From positions 1-41,791 of IMG/VR virus record IMGVR_UViG_3300013372_004772: a DNA stretch of 41,791 bases. One strand, written 5' to 3'. The position numbers and the translations under genes were made by a program. Within the stretch, counting starts at the first letter, position 1; the number at the start of each line of letters is the position of its first letter. Under the pieces are notes generated by a model, which saw nothing but the letters and a program-made list of their open reading frames with translations, was not told the origin of the DNA and did not search any database. Below are positions 16,903 through 24,727 of this stretch, one piece after another. This DNA is from a virus.

Positions 16903-17665
16903 CCCCCTGCTTCCACCGCCTCACCTTTCTCCAAGTTCACTGGCGACATTTGAGCAGTGCCCGCTTAAATTCAAGTACAACAAGATTGACTTAATACCCG
17001 ACAAATCGGGCATAGAGGCGGTCATGGGTAACTTTGTTCATGACGTTCTGGAATCTCTCTACAAACTCCAGCCAGAGGAAAGAACAAAAGCATCAGCGAG
17101 AGATTTGGCGAGAGAAGTTTTCTACGGAGAATACGAAGAGCGAATCTTCGGTTTGCTCCATACGGAAAGTGCTGTCAAGAAACTGCGTTGGCAGGCATGG
17201 TTTTGTATCGACAATTTATGGAAGGTCGAGGACCCCACAAAGGTCCATCCAATTGGCCTCGAAAGTGAATTGAATCATCAACTTGGCGGCGTTGTCCTCA
17301 AGGGATTTATAGATAGGTATACAGACAGCAACGAAAATGGTCTTGTAATTTCTGATTACAAAACTGGAAAAACACCAAGGAAGGAATGGCTTTCCGACAA
17401 GTTTGAGCAACTGCGCATTTATGCAGCAATTATGCAAGAAACTCAACTTTTGCCAGTTTCTACTCTTGAACTTATTTACCTAAAAGACGGTGTAAAATTT
17501 TCCGAAACTGTCACCAAAAAATCTCTCGACGAAACTGTTGTGCGAATCAAAAGCATCAAGTCATCGATAGATGAGCGATGCGAAACCGGAATATTCGAAG
17601 CACAAACATCAAGACTTTGTGACTGGTGCTCGTATAAATCAATATGCCCTGAGTGGAACAAGTAG
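16883..17665 (+). CDS. Cas4/RecB-like PD-(D/E)XK exonuclease
   Basis: 260 residues. Start TTG at 16883 is chosen because AGGAG lies 6 nt upstream. Nuclease landmarks: GNFVHDVLE with H53, GFIDRY with D144, ISDYKTGK with D158 and K160, and QLRIYA (176-181). C26 together with C246, C249 and C255 can bind a 4Fe-4S cluster, as in Cas4 and AddB-type nucleases. It probably resects double-stranded ends to give the substrate for the upstream annealing protein. No CRISPR array or other cas gene is present, so a CRISPR role is unlikely. Confidence 0.9.
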   Translation: MSQSQNSPLLPPPHLSPSSLATFEQCPLKFKYNKIDLIPDKSGIEAVMGNFVHDVLESLYKLQPEERTKASARDLAREVFYGEYEERIFGLLHTESAVKKLRWQAWFCIDNLWKVEDPTKVHPIGLESELNHQLGGVVLKGFIDRYTDSNENGLVISDYKTGKTPRKEWLSDKFEQLRIYAAIMQETQLLPVSTLELIYLKDGVKFSETVTKKSLDETVVRIKSIKSSIDERCETGIFEAQTSRLCDWCSYKSICPEWNK

Positions 17666-17667
17666 TC

Positions 17668-18195
17668 ATGGGTTTTGTTTCCGATGATGAATTTGCGCGT
17701 CTCGTCTCCGAAGATGTAAAAAATAAAGTATCTGGGCGGCAAAGACAGGTTTTATTGGAGCGAGAAAATTGGAATCGCTGGCAACGAGCATTGCTCATGC
17801 TGATTGACAATTTACAAGAACAAATCGACAACCTTGAAATTGACCAGGAGTCAGACCAAAAACGTTTTGAATCGATGGGGGAAGACGGCCTGGTTCTGTT
17901 GAAGGAATCCAATTTTGCCTATACAAACAAAAAAACCAAGATTGAACGATTCAAATTTCACGTAAACAGGCGTCTTGATGATGTTACAAAAATTATCGAA
18001 ACTGGTGCTACTGACAATGTGGGAAACGATTTGCTTTCGGTGAACAACGACGCAAACTTTTTCCGCAAAGCGATTATCAAACATCGCGAACTCCTACAGG
18101 AATACGACCTTGAGGAAACCGAAATAGATAGGGCGCTTTGGAAAACTTTGAACAATGAGTGGACATTTGGGGACATAAATGAAGGCAACCTGTAG
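17668..18195 (+). CDS. Unknown helical protein
   Basis: About 175 residues from ATG at 17668, just after the nuclease stop; a GTG at 17653 in the same frame is possible but has no better ribosome site. The sequence is highly charged with long heptad-like helices (for example LLMLIDNLQEQIDNLEIDQ), suggesting a coiled coil. No known domain is visible. It sits between the nuclease and HNH genes, and its stop overlaps the HNH start by one base. Confidence 0.7.
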   Translation: MGFVSDDEFARLVSEDVKNKVSGRQRQVLLERENWNRWQRALLMLIDNLQEQIDNLEIDQESDQKRFESMGEDGLVLLKESNFAYTNKKTKIERFKFHVNRRLDDVTKIIETGATDNVGNDLLSVNNDANFFRKAIIKHRELLQEYDLEETEIDRALWKTLNNEWTFGDINEGNL

Positions 18196-18509
18196 TGAGA
18201 TACAGGAGCAAGAAAAAAGAAGAAGAATACAAAATACGTAGACCCTTGGTGATAAAACTTTTAGAGCAGTACCCCCATTGCCAGGCCTGCGGGGTATTTG
18301 CGGCCCATGACGGCAAGGTTACCTTTCAGCAAAACCCCTCTCAAGATATTCACGAATTAGTGCGACGCTCCCAGGGTGGCTCAATCCTTGACGAGACCAA
18401 TCTTTTGGCGGTGTGCAGAAAATGTCATGACAGAATTGGCAGGTACCCACAATTGGCTTTTGACCTAGGACTTTCAAAGCATCACTGGGACGATACGCCG
18501 AAGGGGTAA
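18195..18509 (+). CDS. HNH endonuclease-like protein
   Basis: 104 residues, GTG start overlapping the previous stop (TAGTG). A zinc-binding frame CQAC (29-32) and CRKCH (74-78) brackets HELVRRSQGGS (53-63) and an Asn in DETNLL (66-71): the H-N-H layout with structural Cys pairs. Phage HNH proteins of this size often act in packaging or as nicking enzymes. Here it lies within the recombination block rather than next to the terminase. It could also be a homing-type enzyme, but it interrupts no gene. Confidence 0.82.
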   Translation: MRYRSKKKEEEYKIRRPLVIKLLEQYPHCQACGVFAAHDGKVTFQQNPSQDIHELVRRSQGGSILDETNLLAVCRKCHDRIGRYPQLAFDLGLSKHHWDDTPKG

Positions 18510-18519
18510 TGTTTGGCCC

Positions 18520-19098
18520 GTGAATGACGCGGCCCTCTTGCCACCCCCGAAACTAATGGGATTGGACCTCTCCCTTACATCAACTGGAGTCAGTGTTGGA
18601 GAAAACACCTTCACAATTAAGCCCAAAACCAAGGGGGTCGAGAGGCTCGTCGAGGTATCCGAAAAGGTCCTCGAATGTGCCAGTAGAACAAATCCGATAG
18701 CAGTGATTGTTGAGGGCTATTCGTATGGTTCAAAATTTTCCAGAGCACATGCCCTTGGAGAACTTGGCGGTTCGGTCAAAATGATGCTTTATAAATCCGG
18801 ATTTAAAATTGTTGAGGTTCCTCCAAAATGCAGGGCCAAATTTGCAACCGGGAATGGCAATTCTGGAAAACTTGATGTTTTGGCTTCCTTGCGAACTATT
18901 GCTCCCGCAAAGTTTTTTGAAAAGCATGACGACGACGAGTGCGACGCTTGGGTGCTGGAACAAATGGCATATGCGGAAATTGGAGAATCCCCATATAAGT
19001 GGTCCGATGTGCAAATGTCGGCACTAGATAAGGTAGATTGGGCTCCACTATACGACGCACTAAAGGGAAGTAAACCATGGTCAGAACTGCTCCCATAA
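18520..19098 (+). CDS. RuvC-like Holliday junction resolvase
   Basis: 192 residues with GTG start at 18520. RNase H-fold acidic residues: GLDLSLTSTG with D16, IVEGYSYG with E65, and DDDECDAWVLEQM with D139 and D142. GNGNSGKLDVL (111-121) fits the conserved Lys region of phage RuvC-like proteins. It would cut branched DNA before packaging or during recombination. The 3' end overlaps the next gene by 22 nt. Confidence 0.87.
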   Translation: MNDAALLPPPKLMGLDLSLTSTGVSVGENTFTIKPKTKGVERLVEVSEKVLECASRTNPIAVIVEGYSYGSKFSRAHALGELGGSVKMMLYKSGFKIVEVPPKCRAKFATGNGNSGKLDVLASLRTIAPAKFFEKHDDDECDAWVLEQMAYAEIGESPYKWSDVQMSALDKVDWAPLYDALKGSKPWSELLP

Positions 19099-19415
19099 GC
19101 CAAGTCCAAATCGAACAAGAATTATTGCGCATGATGGACTTGCTCGAAAGCGAAACAGAAGCATTTGAAAAACTTGCCGAGGATGCAGCCAAAAAAGAAG
19201 CGCAGTTTAAAGCGAATTGGGCCAAGGAATATCTTTCCGCAAAAGGCTCAATCAAGGAACGCGAAGCGTGGGCAGATTACAAGATGGCCGACTTAAATTA
19301 CGATTACAAAATAGCGGAAGCGCTAGTTAAGTCCAAAAGAGAAAAATTAATTTCGCTAAGAACATCGATGGATTCACTCAGGACATTGAACGCAAACGTC
19401 AGGGTTCAGGTATGA
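19077..19415 (+). CDS. Unknown coiled-coil protein
   Basis: 112 residues; AAGGGAAG precedes the ATG. Almost wholly helical and rich in Glu, Lys and Ala. The closing region (EKLISLRTSMDSLRTLNANVRV) resembles small actinophage proteins seen next to recombination genes, by general impression only. Its stop overlaps the following ParB-like start (ATGA). No enzymatic motif. Confidence 0.65.
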   Translation: MVRTAPISQVQIEQELLRMMDLLESETEAFEKLAEDAAKKEAQFKANWAKEYLSAKGSIKEREAWADYKMADLNYDYKIAEALVKSKREKLISLRTSMDSLRTLNANVRVQV

Positions 19416-20209
19416 ACAATATTCATCCGTCGCTTGAACCAATGTCTTTCCCTATCGAGCAATTGGCCCATCTTCAGGACAATCCAAGAAAAGGAAATGT
19501 CGAAGCAATTGCGGCTTCATATCGGGAATTTGGTCAGGTTAAGCCAATAGTCGCCAAAATGAATACGGATGGGAGCGCAACAATAATTGCCGGAAACCAT
19601 CAAGTCATGGCAGCGAAACAACTTGGGTGGGACAAAATAGCGGTTGTATTTCTTGACGCAGACGACAAGAAGGCCATTGCTTATGCGCTCGCCGATAACA
19701 GGACGATGGAACTTGGCCATACCGATGAGGATATTTTGCAAAAACTTTTGGCAGAAGTTTCGACCGACTACAGCGAACTATGGGATGGTCTTGGTTGGGA
19801 TGAATTTGAGATGGCCGCCATGGACGAAAGAGCAGTCGTTAAAGCCAGTGACGCTTTGACAAATTCGACATACGTGGCTCCAGTAATGACCGGAACTCCG
19901 CAGTCCCACTACACCGACATGGAGAAACAAATTTCATCTCTCGCCGCAACAGACGAACAAGACGGGGAAGACAAATTAATCGCCCCAAGCGGCGTTGACC
20001 AATCAGATGTGGCAATCCGCGGTTCTGGTGTTGCCCTGCCTGGCTCGCAACCCAAGGCAATTGTTTCAGTGCAGGTCGTATTCGATTCACCCGAGCAACA
20101 ACGCAAATGGTATGACTTTGTCCGTTGGTTGAGAAATGACCCATCGATAGACGGGAACACAACTGCTGAAAGATTAATTTACTTCATCGACTCACATACG
20201 AACTCATGA
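19412..20209 (+). CDS. ParB-like protein (first of cassette)
   Basis: 265 residues. The ParB/Srx fold covers about 12-100: DNPRKGNVEAIAASYREFG, then GQVKPIVAKM, then IIAGNHQVMAAKQLG (58-72), a GNH variant of the ParB nucleotide-binding motif, and ALADNRTMELG. The C-terminal part has a short conserved-looking tail (QQRKWYDFVRWLR). Phage proteins of this type often accompany DNA-modifying enzymes rather than partition systems. There is no ParA here. It overlaps the next gene by ATGA, so it is probably co-produced with the PAPS-reductase-like enzyme. Confidence 0.85.
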   Translation: MNNIHPSLEPMSFPIEQLAHLQDNPRKGNVEAIAASYREFGQVKPIVAKMNTDGSATIIAGNHQVMAAKQLGWDKIAVVFLDADDKKAIAYALADNRTMELGHTDEDILQKLLAEVSTDYSELWDGLGWDEFEMAAMDERAVVKASDALTNSTYVAPVMTGTPQSHYTDMEKQISSLAATDEQDGEDKLIAPSGVDQSDVAIRGSGVALPGSQPKAIVSVQVVFDSPEQQRKWYDFVRWLRNDPSIDGNTTAERLIYFIDSHTNS

Positions 20210-21354
20210 GTAGACAGAGACTTTTTCTTGACATAAATTGTGTCGACGCGGCAAGACAGAGAATTCGCCATGTTTACGACACATTCGACACAGTTTGCGT
20301 TCAGTTTTCTGGCGGCAAAGACTCGACTGCAGTCTTGTTGCTGGCGAAAGAAATACACGAAGAACGAAACTTGGGCCCTGTTAAAGTTATTTTCAGAGAC
20401 GAAGAAATGGTCAGCCCGTTAGTAATTGATTACATTAATTACATCCGAGAACTTCCATGGGTGGACATGGAGTGGTACTGCATGCCGCAGGGCTCAGAAG
20501 TCTGGGTTCTTGGTAAGAGGGAATCGATTATTCTGTGGAGCGAGATTCGCAGAAAAGAAGGACGTCTTGCCAGAGAAATCCCTCCGTTTGCGATAACGGC
20601 AGAGCACTTTGGGCTTCCACCTGGCAAGCCACCGCCAGAAATAATTGACTATTACACCATGCAGGGGAAGGTCGGCAGCACGGCTTTTATTACTGGCGTT
20701 CGCGCTTCGGAGTCGATGCTTCGTTATCGCTCCCTGGTGCAAAAACTTCACGAAAATTACATTGTCACTCCATATAAATCCAAAAAAGGCATACCCTTAA
20801 AATTTGCAAAAGTCATTTATGACTGGCAAACAGCAGACGTATTCAAGTTCATAATCGAAGAACACAATTTTCGCTACTGCGAGTACTACGACCGAGCCGC
20901 GATTACCGGCAGTAATACGCGAGTGGGAATCCCTCTCCACGGAGTAGCCATAAGACGCCTGGGGGACGTCATCGCAACAGAGCCAGAATTCTACGATGTT
21001 TTGGTTCACTGTTTTCCTGAAATAGATGCTCAGCGTCGGTATTGGTCTGTTTACGATTACGACAAATTAATTAAGCAATATGCAGAAAAAGGCTTTGATG
21101 GGGTTAAGCAATTCATCAACGACTTTATGATGAATGAATTCAAGGCCGTAAGGGCGAAAGCATTTGTTGCAGAATTTAGAAGAAAACATGCGGTTGACCC
21201 GCATTCATACACTATTTATTCTTTGATTTATCAAATGTTCATGGGTGCGATGCTTCACAGCGTTGCCGTATCACCAATTGGTCCAAAAACAAAATCACAC
21301 TCAGTCAGAGCGATTGAGGAAATAGAAAGCGCAGATGTGAACGATGGAAATTAG
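20206..21354 (+). CDS. PAPS-reductase/IbrA-like PP-loop protein
   Basis: 382 residues. The PP-loop is FSGGKDSTAVLLL (34-46), followed by VKVIFRDEEMVSPLVIDYI and an internal TGVRASESMLRYRS segment. This places it in the phosphoadenosine phosphosulfate reductase-like ATP pyrophosphatase superfamily, including IbrA and DndC relatives. These enzymes adenylylate or transfer sulfur-type groups; a sulfate-assimilation role is unlikely in a phage. It is sandwiched between two ParB-like genes, with 4-nt and 11-nt overlaps. This is the IbrA-IbrB style pairing plus one extra ParB. A DNA-modification or anti-restriction role is inference. Confidence 0.88.
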   Translation: MSRQRLFLDINCVDAARQRIRHVYDTFDTVCVQFSGGKDSTAVLLLAKEIHEERNLGPVKVIFRDEEMVSPLVIDYINYIRELPWVDMEWYCMPQGSEVWVLGKRESIILWSEIRRKEGRLAREIPPFAITAEHFGLPPGKPPPEIIDYYTMQGKVGSTAFITGVRASESMLRYRSLVQKLHENYIVTPYKSKKGIPLKFAKVIYDWQTADVFKFIIEEHNFRYCEYYDRAAITGSNTRVGIPLHGVAIRRLGDVIATEPEFYDVLVHCFPEIDAQRRYWSVYDYDKLIKQYAEKGFDGVKQFINDFMMNEFKAVRAKAFVAEFRRKHAVDPHSYTIYSLIYQMFMGAMLHSVAVSPIGPKTKSHSVRAIEEIESADVNDGN

Positions 21355-21886
21355 CCTTATCCCAGTAGACGATTTAAAAAAAGGCAGTTGGCACTCAAAT
21401 CAGATATTAAAGCCAGACCTAAAATCGCTTGCTAAATCAATAGCGGACTTTGGTTTCATTTCGCCTTTAACGATAATGAAGAAAGATAACTCCGTTATTG
21501 ATGGGTATCACAGATGGATGATTGTCAAGGAAAGTGTTGAACTTAGAAAAACCATTACAGAAATACCTTGCGTATTGATTGATTGTGATTCGCTTGACGC
21601 CGCCATGATGCACCTAAGACTGAACAGGTCGAGAGGCTCGCTCGTTGCCCACCGAGTTTCCGAAGTGGTAAAAACACTGGTTCGTAGCAAAAAATACACA
21701 GAAGGTGATTTCAGGCAACTTCTGTCCATGTCGGTGGATGAACTTGATGTATTGCTTGACGGAACGATTATTAAACGTGTAAATATCTCCGAGCACAAAT
21801 ACTCGCGAGCATGGGTTCCTATCGAGGCCCCCAAAGGTGCGGTCGACAATTTCACCGCAGAAAAGCCACCGAATCAAGATAGGTAA
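21344..21886 (+). CDS. ParB/IbrB-like protein (second of cassette)
   Basis: 180 residues. The ParB/Srx core is compact: IPVDDLKKGSWHSNQILKP, then KSIADFGFISPLTI, then SVIDGYHRWMI (50-60), then the LRLNRSRG segment. The DGYHRW form is typical of IbrB-like proteins paired with PAPS-reductase-like IbrA. It overlaps the PP-loop gene by 11 nt. It differs from the GNH-type ParB at the front of the cassette and from the DGHHRW domain in the giant head protein. Confidence 0.85.
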   Translation: MEISLIPVDDLKKGSWHSNQILKPDLKSLAKSIADFGFISPLTIMKKDNSVIDGYHRWMIVKESVELRKTITEIPCVLIDCDSLDAAMMHLRLNRSRGSLVAHRVSEVVKTLVRSKKYTEGDFRQLLSMSVDELDVLLDGTIIKRVNISEHKYSRAWVPIEAPKGAVDNFTAEKPPNQDR

Positions 21887-21908
21887 TTTTTTGACGCTTC
21901 AATAATGG

Positions 21909-21914
21909 TAAGAT
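21909..21914 (+). promoter_or_regulatory. Possible -10 element TGGTAAGAT
   Basis: The 83-nt gap after the ParB cassette contains TGG followed by TAAGAT, an extended -10-like sequence, about 55 nt before the small basic gene. TTGACG at 21891 is too close to be its -35. This may mark the start of the connector/tail operon. Confidence 0.35.
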
Positions 21915-21969
21915 TTTGGTATCGCAAGTGTTCGTATTTGTGATATGTCTTTACACGAGGAGTCTTAAA

Positions 21970-22101
21970 ATGCCAGGTACAGAAATCGGTGGCGGAGAAG
22001 GTGGCGTCGCGGGAAGAATTAGACGTGGAGCATCCCGTGGAGTTGAACGTCTTCAAAGAACAGGTAGAGCAATTTTGGACCGTTTCCGCGGGCGTCGCTA
22101 A
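21970..22101 (+). CDS. Small basic Gly/Arg-rich protein
   Basis: 43 residues from ATG at 21970, preceded by CGAGGAG at 7 nt, a strong site that decides this start over an upstream in-frame GTG/ATG. The N-terminus is Gly-rich (PGTEIGGGEGGVAGRI); the rest is an Arg-rich amphipathic helix ending DRFRGRR. Net charge is strongly positive. No family is recognised. It could bind DNA or be a small head or neck component, since the connector gene follows 35 nt downstream. Confidence 0.65.
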   Translation: MPGTEIGGGEGGVAGRIRRGASRGVERLQRTGRAILDRFRGRR

Positions 22102-22136
22102 AGCCTCACCGTTTTCAAAATTGAGAGGTTAGTCGA

Positions 22137-23222
22137 ATGCTAGTTACTCTTGCCAACCTCACGACCTACATGGACATAACGCTGTCCCCGCGACAGCAAG
22201 ACGCAGCAGAAATGATTCTTCAAGGTTTGCAAAGCGAACTTGAAACTCATCTTGGTCGGCCCATAGAGGTCACGACATTCACGGACGAAACACACATCCT
22301 TGAGTCATCCCATGTAAATATTCCCTTGGGTTCATACTTCTATAACCAGGGGCTTGGGCTCGGCGAATCCGACGCAAACGGTGTCATTTCATATTCTCAA
22401 CCACCAAGCACAATCTATTTAAGACAAACACCATGCGCTTCAGTTTCTAGGGTAACTATCAGCGGACCAACTCTTGATAATAAAGTTTTAGGGGAAGCCT
22501 TTAAGCGAACAGCGACAATAACTGCAGCGTCAACTCAAACAGCCGCTATCACCGGAGCGGTTAAATCGGGGAGCAATGTTACATATACCGCGACAAATAC
22601 ATTTGCAGTTAACGACATGGTTACCGTTACCGGCATCACGCCATCAGGGCTCAACTGCACTTCAAAAGCGATAACTGCCAGAACCGGTTCGACATTTACA
22701 ATTTCAAATGCGGCGGCGACTGGAACCTACGCTTCTGGCGGTTCGGCTGCCGGTGGTGTTGCTACATATACGGCATCCAATCACGGAATAACTCTTGGAC
22801 AAACAGTTACCGTTACGGGTATAGTTCCGACCACTCTTAACTTGGGCGCAAAAATAGTTACTGCTGTTACACAAAATACTTTCAGCGTTGCATCATCTGG
22901 CGCTTACGGAACATACGTGTCTGGTGGAAGCGTAATTGCAAACGGGGGGGACTATACGGTTAGGCGATACGGAATTGACATTTATACGGGTTACGCAAAT
23001 GACGTTGTCAAAATTACGTATTCCGGTGGCCTGGATGGCACGAACATAAAAATGTTTAAGTTGATGATTCTTCGTGCAGCAACTAGAGAAATGACAAACA
23101 TGCACGATGACGTAGTGGGTGTAAAAGACCTCAATCCACGAGGGGTGGCTGTTACAGAAACAGGATTCCTAGAAACCGAATTGATGGCCATGAAGAAATA
23201 CTCAAGAAGAAGAATTGGATAA
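22137..23222 (+). CDS. Head-tail connector protein with inserted beta-domains
   Basis: 361 residues. The N-terminal helical part (QQDAAEMILQGLQSELETHLGRP) and the C-terminal part (MFKLMILRAATREMTNMHDD...GFLETELMAMKKYSRRR) look like a gp6/connector-type head-tail adaptor, usually 100-200 residues. Between them lie two beta-rich repeats (about 135-205 and 205-265), each with a VTVTGI core and GTY-SGG ending. The first copy is about 77 percent identical by eye to a domain in the baseplate gpJ-like protein. The repeats probably decorate the virion surface. GAGAGG precedes the ATG. Confidence 0.75.
   Translation: MLVTLANLTTYMDITLSPRQQDAAEMILQGLQSELETHLGRPIEVTTFTDETHILESSHVNIPLGSYFYNQGLGLGESDANGVISYSQPPSTIYLRQTPCASVSRVTISGPTLDNKVLGEAFKRTATITAASTQTAAITGAVKSGSNVTYTATNTFAVNDMVTVTGITPSGLNCTSKAITARTGSTFTISNAAATGTYASGGSAAGGVATYTASNHGITLGQTVTVTGIVPTTLNLGAKIVTAVTQNTFSVASSGAYGTYVSGGSVIANGGDYTVRRYGIDIYTGYANDVVKITYSGGLDGTNIKMFKLMILRAATREMTNMHDDVVGVKDLNPRGVAVTETGFLETELMAMKKYSRRRIG
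22540..22752 (+). repeat. Beta-domain copy 1 (shared with the gpJ-like protein)
   Basis: The encoded stretch runs from TAAITGAVKS to TYASGGSAA. It matches the segment at 37213-37428 at about 55 of 71 residues by my alignment, while many synonymous bases differ. This points to old duplication or independent acquisition with protein-level constraint, not a recent copy. Confidence 0.75.
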
Positions 23223-23225
23223 TTT

Positions 23226-23687
23226 GTGTCCGAACTGCAGGTAAAAATGAAAGTCAAGACCGAGGGTCTTGGCGAGATGAAGGACGAACTAGATGCTATT
23301 GGCGACCGAATGGACGACCTTCGCCCAGTGTGGCCAAGGGCCAATGCAAGTTTGAAAAAATATTTAATAGAGAACTTCACCGCTCAAGGTCTCCCTGTCG
23401 GAGGATGGAAACCCCTCAGCGCCGAGTATGGTTCGTGGAAGTCATCCCGTTTTCCCGGAGCGCCACTGCTTGTTCAAACGGGCGCACTGTTCGAGAAAGT
23501 TGCCGGCGGCCCAGAAATTGACGGTGGCAAACGTAGTGCCTCTTTTGCGTTTAGTGGAGACATTGCCAAGTTCCACCAATACGGAACCACGAAAATGCCC
23601 AAACGAGAAATTATATTTTCGCCAGAACTCTGGGAGCAAGAGGTTGCGGAAATGGTCCAAAATTACATAATTGACGGAATAGTCTGA
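23226..23687 (+). CDS. Tail completion / virion morphogenesis protein
   Basis: 153 residues, GTG start just after the connector stop. It resembles the phage virion-morphogenesis/tail-completion family: ENFTAQGLPVGGWKPLSAEYG, then PLLVQTGALFEKV, then AKFHQYGTTKMPKREIIF. Family members help join the tail to the head neck. The position between connector and tail terminator fits. Confidence 0.82.
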   Translation: MSELQVKMKVKTEGLGEMKDELDAIGDRMDDLRPVWPRANASLKKYLIENFTAQGLPVGGWKPLSAEYGSWKSSRFPGAPLLVQTGALFEKVAGGPEIDGGKRSASFAFSGDIAKFHQYGTTKMPKREIIFSPELWEQEVAEMVQNYIIDGIV

Positions 23688-23688
23688 T

Positions 23689-24324
23689 ATGACAAATTAT
23701 TTAATGCATGGGGCGCATTTTGCCAAAAATTATGTTTCTGATTACTTGAGAGACGATTTGCCCCCGAGGATTATCAGGTACAGAAATGGTTGGAATCTTT
23801 CCAGTACGGAACTTCCCACCCCAGAGAAATTTTTTTCTTATGAGCCCTTGGCTCTTGACGCATGGCCGACAGTCATTACTGTCGCTATCTCCACTACCGA
23901 TTTTGAGCGCATGGGGTTTGATGGGCCGGACCCCCTATACCGAGTCAATTACTCAATGAGAACTTACGTGTGGTGCAGGGCTGTGGGTCCAGAAGAAGCC
24001 ACAATTGCCAGAGACAGGCTCACATCCGTGGTGCGTTCAGCGCTTCTGGATTATCCGTGCCTTCAGGCTGTTGACCCGCGCGAGACATTTCAGGCAAGGG
24101 TTGACGAAAATACAATGCGAGAAGAATTTTCGGAGATAACTCTCTTAAAAGGCGAAAGAGTTTTATGCGGTGGGTATGTCGGATACACGCTGGGAATTAA
24201 CGAGGTTGTCACCCGTCAAGATATTGGAGAAATTCAGGGCATCGAATTGGCGGTTTCTCAACAGGGTGTGTCTGACAATAATTTGACGAACAGTACCTGG
24301 AATCAGATTCATACTGTCGAGTAG
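23689..24324 (+). CDS. Tail terminator-like protein
   Basis: 211 residues starting at ATG 23689, one base after the previous stop. The central region (VNYSMRTYVWCRAVGPEEATIARDRL) and placement after the completion protein and before the sheath fit a tail terminator or neck component. No hydrophobic segment or catalytic motif is visible. Family assignment rests mainly on synteny. Confidence 0.6.
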   Translation: MTNYLMHGAHFAKNYVSDYLRDDLPPRIIRYRNGWNLSSTELPTPEKFFSYEPLALDAWPTVITVAISTTDFERMGFDGPDPLYRVNYSMRTYVWCRAVGPEEATIARDRLTSVVRSALLDYPCLQAVDPRETFQARVDENTMREEFSEITLLKGERVLCGGYVGYTLGINEVVTRQDIGEIQGIELAVSQQGVSDNNLTNSTWNQIHTVE

Positions 24325-24336
24325 TGAATAATGAAG

Positions 24337-24342
24337 TACAAT
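24337..24342 (+). promoter_or_regulatory. Possible -10 element TACAAT
   Basis: TACAAT lies 27 nt before the start of the 104-residue gene in a 45-nt gap. No matching -35 is obvious. The same hexamer is found before the sheath and before the gene at 39066. Confidence 0.35.
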
Positions 24343-24369
24343 CTATTTGCGCTTAACGAGGAGTTTTAA

Positions 24370-24684
24370 ATGTCGCATTTGTTCATCATCGTCGAAGAGG
24401 GAAAATATTCCGGAATCGACCCAACAGCAACTGTTGTAAAAAACAAGACACTGGGGCCCTTCTACGTTAATGAAGACGGTTCATGGCTGCCAAGCATGGG
24501 TGTAGCGGCAATTGACGCATCCTGCAAATTGTGCGCAAAAGGAATCGAAGAAGGAAGCCTGGAAGTCCTACGTTCGCCATCCGAGACAAATTCTCTAAAA
24601 TCTAAATTAAAAAATGTTCCGGAGTCAAAAACCGAAGTAACGCAAACAGTTGCATCGGCAGAGGACAATGGTTCGGTACAATAG
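24370..24684 (+). CDS. Unknown small tail-region protein
   Basis: 104 residues; CGAGGAG is 8 nt before the ATG. The first 75 residues look globular (LFIIVEEGKYSGIDP and a Cys-x-x-Cys in SCKLCAKG), and the tail is charged and probably disordered. No family recognised. It sits between the terminator-like and sheath genes, so it is likely a minor virion protein or assembly factor. Confidence 0.65.
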   Translation: MSHLFIIVEEGKYSGIDPTATVVKNKTLGPFYVNEDGSWLPSMGVAAIDASCKLCAKGIEEGSLEVLRSPSETNSLKSKLKNVPESKTEVTQTVASAEDNGSVQ

Positions 24685-24688
24685 AACC
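24670..24688 (+). promoter_or_regulatory. Inverted repeat with embedded TACAAT before the sheath gene
   Basis: GGTTC and GAACC form a 5-bp inverted repeat with a 9-nt spacer that contains TACAAT (24677-24682), 46 nt before the sheath ATG. It overlaps the stop of the previous gene. It may be a late promoter for sheath and tube. Confidence 0.4.
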
Positions 24689-24727
24689 AAATAAGCGCGT
24701 TAATTTCCCAGTAGTGAGGAAGGTGTC

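Noticed and set aside
16883-17665. CRISPR-associated Cas4 role for the nuclease
   Set aside because: No repeats, spacers or other cas genes are present, and the Rad52-like neighbour explains it as a recombination exonuclease.
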